Assembly: GCA_004794655.1 (NCBI GenBank)
Contig: SMMW01000020.1
Coordinates: forward strand, 716,001 to 780,000
Source of the DNA: Marisa cornuarietis
Taxonomy: Eukaryota; Mollusca; Gastropoda; Architaenioglossa; Ampullariidae
Direction of reading: 5' to 3'
DNA: 64,000 nucleotides
Part shown: positions 57,420 to 64,000 of the stretch, one piece after another
How the letters are laid out: every line of letters begins with the position of its first letter
Position numbering within the stretch: position 1 is the stretch's first letter
Made by a program: the position numbers and the translations under genes
Notes under the pieces: model-generated
Database searches by the model: none
What the model was told of the DNA's origin: nothing
What the model saw: the letters and a program-made list of their open reading frames with translations, nothing else

Positions 57420-59790
57420 GGACACACTGTGTACACAGCTGATGACAATATAGAACAACCTATTTAAGATTTGATGCTGTATGTAGTATGTTGTGTGTTG
57501 TACCTTTTATGCTGTGTGTTGTGTGCTGGATATTGTGTCAGTGACAAGGGACATCATCCTGACGGGTTATGAATGTGTAGCTTGTGAGTGTGAGGACATG
57601 TGACTAAATAGTGTTCATGGGACCACATTATTCAGTATTAACTCAGTTGTCCAATTCCCAATGTGGCAGAAAGACGTCTGTAAAGTTTTAGAAGGAAAAT
57701 GTGAGAAAGAAAGTAGTTCCTTGCCCAGCCAAGGTAAACCTTTGTAAATTCCCTGTTTATATTTTGAAACTTCGAAGTATTTACGATGTGAGCAAATAAA
57801 TTAGTATTAAGTAGTAAGCGAATTTATGACAACTGTGTGGGAGAGAAATATAGTTGAGTGAGGTGCGTAAGTGAAACGAATATTATACCTAGAGCAGTAA
57901 TGTGAGCAAATTGATCAGGAATTACTCAGTGGAAACAAATCAAAGAACCACGTGCCCAGACACGAGGAACGTAGGCGTATCAGCCACCCGACTTCGCTGC
58001 AGTCGATGGTGGGACTACGGAGCCAGTACTACAGTGGATCTCCCCTTGACAGCAATTTCTACTGGACACAGTTTCTGAAGGCGGAATTAGCTCAGCCATT
58101 AACCGAGGCTCATCAAGTGTCTGGAGTAAAGCAGAGATTTTCCAGACGATTGTGAGACATGTCCTGGAAGCAGAAGAATACTCGCCAACCCTTGGTCAAA
58201 GAAGAGGCTCCTCCAAAGGCTGGTCCTCTTCTGGTGGGAATTTCGAGCGGACTAACAGCCGAGCGCGGACTGAACCTCGAAGACGAGGGAAACTACTCTT
58301 GTTTCAAAAGTTATCATGGCCTCGAGCTTTAATGTAAGTTGTTTACAATATTCGAAGAACATTTAGCGGACCCAGATATCTTATCGGACGATTGAGTATT
58401 CGTTTTATTGAGAAACTGAATTTTATAGTCTTTAACCCGAGAGGACTACGACTGTCGCGAGAACTGTGAGATAGTGGATGAGAGAGTGCGGGAGTATAAT
58501 TTAATTAAGGGATCAAATTAGAGTTTGTGAATATATATATATATGTAGATGTATTCATGTGTCACGTGCACTCTACAGTGACTTTCAGACAAGATTATAA
58601 CCCAACAACAGTTAAATTTAAAGATAAATATAATTTGAAAGAGGAAATAATAATTAACCAAAAAATAATTTAAATTCAAGTGCAAACACCCCAACTCAGT
58701 TCCCTTTTCAGTCAAGAATCCAATGTTCATTCACAGTTCCATCTCCAGTCAAGAGTCCAATATTTATTCACTTCTAAAGGTGCAGTCCTCCGCGATGCCA
58801 GTCTCTCCAAAAGGAAAACACAAACACAAACCACACACAACAGTCTCTGCTCCTGGCGCTGTCGTTTCCGAAGCTTAGTACTTACCAACCCCGACAGCCT
58901 ACAAACACGCAATAGATAGTAAGAAGAACACATAAAGACAAAAGAAACCTGGACAGAAAATAACAATCTCTAACAATCGGTATATCGATTTCTAAAGCAT
59001 TCCCCCAAACAATAACCTACTTTCAGTTATTTATCTCATACAAAAAACTATAATCACCCTCTCAAACTCTACCATTTAAATTTACAACAGTCAAAAAATA
59101 TCAACCACCGTTTAAAGAAAAAAATTGACATCGACGCACAATCACCTCCACAGGTTCAATTTGACAAATTAATTAGTCTTGTCAAGACTTTCCAACACAC
59201 CGAGGAGACTGTCACGTTTCCCGCCCCCGTGAAGGAGGAGACCAACAGACGAATAAAATCAAAAGCACAACAAAAAGCTCTTTTCATTTTTCTCTACTCT
59301 TTCCATTCCATGCTTTCAACAGCCGTTAATTAAACTGTCAGCCATCTCAGGACGCACACGATGATCGATCACCTTTACCACCTTCCCCCTCCTTCCCCAT
59401 TTCTCACCCCTTTCTCAGTTAAGAAACAGCAGGTTCTTGACATCATGTATTTATGTATTTATGTGTTTTTAAAACCGCTTGATGCTTTATAGTTATTGCG
59501 ACTGTCAGATAAAGTGTATGGTTATGCTTATTGCTGCTCATGTATACCCTAGTACTCACTTCAGAGAAAAGAGAATAACCTAAAAGAGTAACCTAAACAA
59601 GTAAAAAAGAGAAAAGAGAAAGTTAGCCAATAAGAAACTTTTGGGGGCAACTTTCAATAAACTACTGGGAAGCCCACAGACAGGAGTTTGTTTTTTGTTG
59701 AGTGAAAAAGCGCATGTCAATACCTGTATTCAAGTCTGTTTGTCGTGACTCAATGTGGTGGTTCTGACATATTGAATGCTGTATGTTACA
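57420..59790. repeat. Segmental duplication A, copy 2
   Basis: Pairs with 40330-42770. Ends at 59787 where the 75-bp repeats of module 6 begin (after GAATGCTGTATGTT). No gene recognised. Confidence 0.85.
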
Positions 59791-60000
59791 ACTACCACCC
59801 GGGGTATTTGTGAGAAACATCTAACAACGCTGAACAAACACAGGTTACACTAGTCACTAGTTACAACTACCACCCGGGGTATTTGTGAGAAACATCTGAC
59901 AACGCTGAACAAACATAGGTTACACTAGTCACTAGTTACAACTACCACCCGGGGTATTTGTGAGAAACATCTGACAACGCTGAACAAACATAGCTACTGA
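59788..60000. repeat. 75-bp tandem triplication
   Basis: Almost three copies of a unit starting ACAACTACCACCCGGGGTAT and containing the palindrome-like ACTAGTCACTAGT. Starts at 59788, 59863 and 59938. The unit is present once in the other modules (about 10340, 36025, 42830 and 52225). Confidence 0.95.
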
Positions 60001-61440
60001 TTTTAATATGAACACGAGTCTATTCACAGGTAGACAACCCCTAAAACCCTGAGGATTAAAGAGCATTGGACTCAAACCCATGCTGACTTAGATGTCCTCA
60101 ATTAGATATTTTACATTTTAGTCAATGGAAACGTGGCTAACCTAAAATTCAAACATCTAAATTTTTTATCTTCCGTTTCTCTACAAGTATGAAAAAGTTT
60201 ACAGGAAAAATATTTCGTCGAAATAACGAATAAAAACAAGTTTTAAAAACGCTTAATAGTAGAAAACGAAACTATATCACAATATCGGAAAATCATATTA
60301 CTTTCGGTAGCATGAACTTCCTATACTCCTCGGTTTGGATAAGATCATGTAAACATTGCTGGCATGAGGTAACAGAATATTGCACTTGTAGTAGGTCTCT
60401 GTTTCGTTTCCGTTCAGCATGAGTGCAGTCCATAGAGGGATATCCTTACCGACAGGCCTGCCGAGTACCCAGGGTCGCGGCTATAAATGTGGGGGAATAG
60501 GGTTACATCCCAGGCCGCGGGATGTGGAATGTTTTCGTTGTTTATCAGTTTTGTTGTGTTATTGAGGTACCAGGGTTGACTGTAGAGACAACAGCGCCCT
60601 CCCACAGGCTTGCTTTGTAGAAAAGAGACACGAGACCGCTACCCCAGGGACATTAATGTGACTAAGGTCCTTCCATCACGAGCAATTTCTTCGGTCGGGG
60701 ACAGACTCGTCAAAAGAGTTGACCTGTAACCTCGTCGGAACTCCTGGTCTACGAGAATATTGTAGAAGAGACATCGCTGAGTCGTGTGGAAATAACGATT
60801 ATACTTAATTTTGCGCACTATTTATGCTGGCAATACACAGCTCCTGGGGTCTGGCCATTTATTCATTAATTCATTTCAGACGTTAAACATCTTCCGACCG
60901 CGTACCTAATACTGTATACGTGACACCAAGTCACAGGGCAGTTGTCAAATATTAACTGTATACGTGACAAGACACAGACCGATTGTCAAATATAGTATAC
61001 CCATCAAGCCACAGACAGATTGTCTAATACTCTATACCTGGCAAGCCATAGACCAATTATCTGATACCGTATACGCGACAGCAAACCACACATCGATTAT
61101 GTAATACTGTACACGTGACAGAAAGGCACATACCGATTATGTAATACTGTACACGTGACAGCAAGGCACAGTCCGATTATGTAATAATGTACACGTGACA
61201 GCAAGCCACAGACCGATTATGTAATACTGTGCACGTGACAGCAAGCCACAGACCGCGTGTATCAGGCTATTCCGTGTCCAGTGGCCTATCAGTCTGTCTA
61301 ATACTGCATTTGTCACAGCAAACCAATCTTCTAATCGACTTGCTAATATTTTTCCAAATTCACTAAGAGGTATCTTTATAAAGAGACTGTACTTGTGTTG
61401 CTACAGAGCCTTTACACATATGTTGAGACTATCTTTCTGT
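60001..61440. repeat. Downstream flank of receptor module 6
   Basis: 60001-60560 matches 42890-43460. 60560-60840 is specific to this copy and has no recognised content. No gene seen. Confidence 0.65.
60905..61265. repeat. 40-bp minisatellite, module 6 (about 9 copies)
   Basis: Diverged units of the type ACGTGACAGCAAGCCACAGA-CCGATTATGTAATACTGTAC. Its own sub-family, different from arrays 3 and 5. Confidence 0.85.
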
Positions 61441-62562
61441 TCAGAAGTTCTCTAGAATTTTTCTATTAACCTCTTTCGAAGATGACTGGTCAGTCGCCAT
61501 GTCTGTCTTACAGATGGCAGCCCCGCGCTCTCTTGTGTAAGAACACAGAAGCTCCTTAGCCCTCGTTCGAAACCTCGTTCCCGTCCAGCAATACAGGTAG
61601 AAGTTGACGGCGTGGCTGCTGTAACACATGACACTGCAGATGCTCCAAATCAGAGCCAGCATCTCGAAAATGCTTGAGAACGCGCTATCGATCAGGAGCA
61701 TTTGGGCGAGTGTGTATGCACAATATGGAAAGGATAGAAAGAAAAAGGTCAGAGAGGTGACGATCAAGGTCACTGTCATGGAAACCGCTTTCTTTTCGCG
61801 AAGTTTGACCTGCTGTGTGCTGCCGACAGCCAGGCGATCGCGAGCTTCTCTTGTTGACGTGGTGACTCGTCTAATCAAGACAACATCATCGACGAGGAGG
61901 ATGATGAAGGGAAGACAGGAGGATGTGATGATGTTAATCCAGACCCACACCTTGAAGACAGTCGTCGTCACTTCATCGTCGTAATTCGCGTTGCATGACT
62001 TCCCAAGAACAACGTCCTGAACTTTCATGTTGATGATGGTAGAAAAGTATAACATATGAGCATTTGTCGTCGTAGAGAAAATGATCAGCAAGATAAGTGC
62101 CACAAAGGTCAAGTGAGTGGAACTCAAACTATTGACCTTATGAGGCCAAACTACAGACACTGCTCTTTGTGTTACCATGACGACCAATGTCCAGGTAGAT
62201 AGAGTGCTACAGCTCCAAAGAGTCCAGAGACTGAGCTTACAGATTACCTCGTGGACAACCCAGACATCGAAACCGAACTGAAAGCGGATCCACCTGAGCA
62301 GGACGTTGTCAAAAATGGCGATGAGATCGGAGACAGCCAGCAACCTGAGGTACACGGCCATGCTGGGGTGCGTGACACTTCTATCACGAAGAACGAGAAA
62401 GACCATGATGTTACCAAACGTGCCGAAGATGATAATAAAGGGACAAACGATTTTCCACACAATTATCCATGAGTCTGGACTGGACACCGACTGGTTGTCT
62501 CCCGTGATGCTGCTGTTGTCACTGCTGATGTTGTGCTTCATGTGGGAGTTGTTATGCTCCAT
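61441..62562 (-). CDS. Class A GPCR, array copy 6 (373 aa)
   Basis: Intact single-exon receptor. I start at MEHN (62562); the frame stays open for 100 codons upstream through the CA repeat, which is not credible protein. N-terminal sequons NNS, NIS, NSS and NQS. Same helix motifs as the other copies, including QRA and NFYLY. TM5 reads IILLVDDVVLIRR and ECL2 CNANYDDE, near copies 2 and 5. TM6-TM7 are almost invariant across the array. Confidence 0.92.
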   Translation of the reverse strand: MEHNNSHMKHNISSDNSSITGDNQSVSSPDSWIIVWKIVCPFIIIFGTFGNIMVFLVLRDRSVTHPSMAVYLRLLAVSDLIAIFDNVLLRWIRFQFGFDVWVVHEVICKLSLWTLWSCSTLSTWTLVVMVTQRAVSVVWPHKVNSLSSTHLTFVALILLIIFSTTTNAHMLYFSTIINMKVQDVVLGKSCNANYDDEVTTTVFKVWVWINIITSSCLPFIILLVDDVVLIRRVTTSTREARDRLAVGSTQQVKLREKKAVSMTVTLIVTSLTFFFLSFPYCAYTLAQMLLIDSAFSSIFEMLALIWSICSVMCYSSHAVNFYLYCWTGTRFRTRAKELLCSYTRERGAAICKTDMATDQSSSKEVNRKILENF

Positions 62563-62629
62563 TACGTCTCGTTGTCGTTTCCTGTTGCCCAGACAGCGAT
62601 GAAAATGCAAAGATGAAAGAGAAGAGTAG

Positions 62630-62641
62630 ATTTTAAATAAC
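62630..62641 (-). promoter_or_regulatory. TATA-like block of receptor 6
   Basis: GTTATTTAAAAT about 70 bp before the MEHN start. Confidence 0.35.
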
Positions 62642-62735
62642 CGAGACCAGATAATTTTCGGGCGGTCCTTGATGCCACTTTCTGCGGTGAAGATTTTGAA
62701 AGGCAAAAATATATCTTTCGGCATCACATCCATTC

Positions 62736-62738
<3 letters not shown>

Positions 62739-62791
<53 letters not shown>

Positions 62792-62865
62792 GCACGACAC
62801 GCACACGCGTACACACGCACACACACACGCGCGCACACACACACAAACACACACACACACATTTC
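62739..62865. repeat. Compound CA microsatellite upstream of receptor 6
   Basis: Pure CA to about 62787, then interrupted CA with CG steps (CGCACGCACGACACGCACAC). Confidence 0.95.
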
Positions 62866-63038
62866 TGAACAAAATGGGGAAATTAAAGATTTTCTAATCG
62901 TTTAACCTTTGCGATATAGAATTCTTTTTAATCTGACTTTAAAAATATTATCTACAAGATATTTGTGTAGCTTCATCAACAAGTCGATAGCATTTTATGC
63001 GCAATAATTTGTGTTTCCCGTAAAGATAATTGTCATAT

Positions 63039-63116
63039 CTAAAACTGGTTGTCTCCCGTGATGATGCTGGTGTCGCTGGCGTTGTCGTGCTGTAGACTGG
63101 TGTCGTTGTGCTCCAT
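63039..63116 (-). pseudogene. GPCR 5' stub (25 codons)
   Basis: Starts at the shared MEHN (MEHNDTSLQHDNASDTSIIT, then GDNQF) and matches the receptor 4 N-terminus, then meets a TAG where the sequence switches to the upstream flank of module 6. Its TATA-like block (63174-63185) is intact, so it could be transcribed, but no receptor can be made. Confidence 0.85.
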
Positions 63117-63277
63117 TGCGTCTCGTTGTTTACTTTTCCCCAGTTAGCGATGAAAATGCCAGGATAAAACGAGATTTTAAATAACCGTTTGAAGAAGAGG
63201 GTGGTACTTGTCACATTATACTTCCAGATTTTGTACATTAAAAGGAAATCTTTTGCCATCACATCCATTCTCTCGTC

Positions 63278-63346
<69 letters not shown>

Positions 63347-64000
63347 TTTCTTAACCAAATGGTTAAATTAAAGATTTTGTGATAGTTTTACCTTTTCCAT
63401 GTAGAATGTGTATCTTCATTCTTTTAAATCCGGTTTTTAAAAATATTTTATACAAGATGCACAATATTTGCTGTAGCTTCCTCAACAAGTCCCAAAATTT
63501 CTTCCAAGGCTGATTATTTGCGAGTTTCGTGTACAAATAATTTTCATATTTACCAGCTAATTTCGTTTTAGTGATTCTTTGTTTCTCGAAAAGCAATTAT
63601 CTTACTTTGGATAGGCAGCTTATGTCAATGATATAATTATCATCTACAATTATTTGAAAGTCTATAAGAGAACAAGATCAGGTCTCCTGATGTCGGGTAG
63701 GTACTTTGTGCTTGTCAGAGCTCTCCTGATGTCGGGTGGATACCCGAGTGAGTAACTTTGTGCTTGTCACAGCTCACGCGCACGCCTTATGCATGCAGAC
63801 TGATATTGTATGTTCTTATAGATACAAGACAAGACAACTCGTTAGCCTCTGGAATTCCTGTCAAAATTTAGTATTGATGTACCAAACCTTTTTCAAGAAA
63901 GCTGTAATTTTGTCGTACAGCCTGCACAAGGCAGCACACAAAACTGTCGTCTCTACACTCACACTGATTAACACAATTCACTCTCAAAGTTAACAGACAA
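63042..64000. repeat. Segmental duplication C, copy 2 (runs to window end)
   Basis: Near-identical to 45430-46380; CA run at 63281-63345 with one CAGACA interruption. The end of the duplicate is outside or at the window edge. Confidence 0.9.

Noticed and set aside
62563..62862. 100-codon N-terminal extension of receptor 6 rich in Cys/Val
   Set aside because: It is translated CA repeat and conserved non-coding flank; other copies have stops there and all share the MEHN start.

Overview
This is a eukaryotic, animal window. Genes are split by GT-AG introns, there are many CA, AAT and CAT microsatellites, tRNA-derived SINEs, several LINE clades and hAT-type DNA transposons, and no operon-like packing. 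A lineage-specific tandem array of intronless rhodopsin-type receptors, a DUF4806 gene and these SINE tails fit a mollusc, most likely a gastropod; that taxon is an inference from content.

The backbone is a tandem array on the minus strand of one class A GPCR gene. Four copies are clean single-exon genes with clearly intact frames (4064-5140, 12836-13948, 38453-39574, 44399-45508) and a fifth is also intact (61441-62562). One copy is broken by a one-base deletion (55544-56664), and one is only a 25-codon 5' stub (63039-63116). Each receptor sits in a duplicated module. Downstream of the stop lie repeats of a 40-41-bp minisatellite whose copy number differs strongly between modules. Upstream lie a conserved AT-rich TATA-like block 50-80 bp before the ATG and a CA microsatellite about 170-220 bp before it. 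Modules 2, 3 and 5 also carry the same fossil LINE reverse-transcriptase fragment, so that insertion predates the duplications.

Other blocks lie between modules. 14.3-17.3 kb is gene-free with a small hAT MITE. 17.3-19.7 kb (+) is a multi-exon DUF4806-type gene. Its 3' end plus a degraded L1/Tx1-like LINE was duplicated to 48.2-52.0 kb. 22.3-25.5 kb holds a SINE, an inverted-repeat element, a promoter/exon relic and a LINE fragment. 25.5-35.6 kb holds SINE, LINE and hAT insertions around exon-like pieces on the minus strand (35211-35468; 31492-31704). 40.3-42.8 kb and 57.4-59.8 kb are a 2.4-kb duplicate pair of unknown origin.

Most of the window is therefore recent segmental duplication plus mobile DNA. 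Several insertions can be dated relative to the duplications because a paralogous module preserves the empty site. The receptors are probably chemosensory or peptide receptors; their ligand cannot be read from the sequence. I could not run alignments, so identities are judged by eye.
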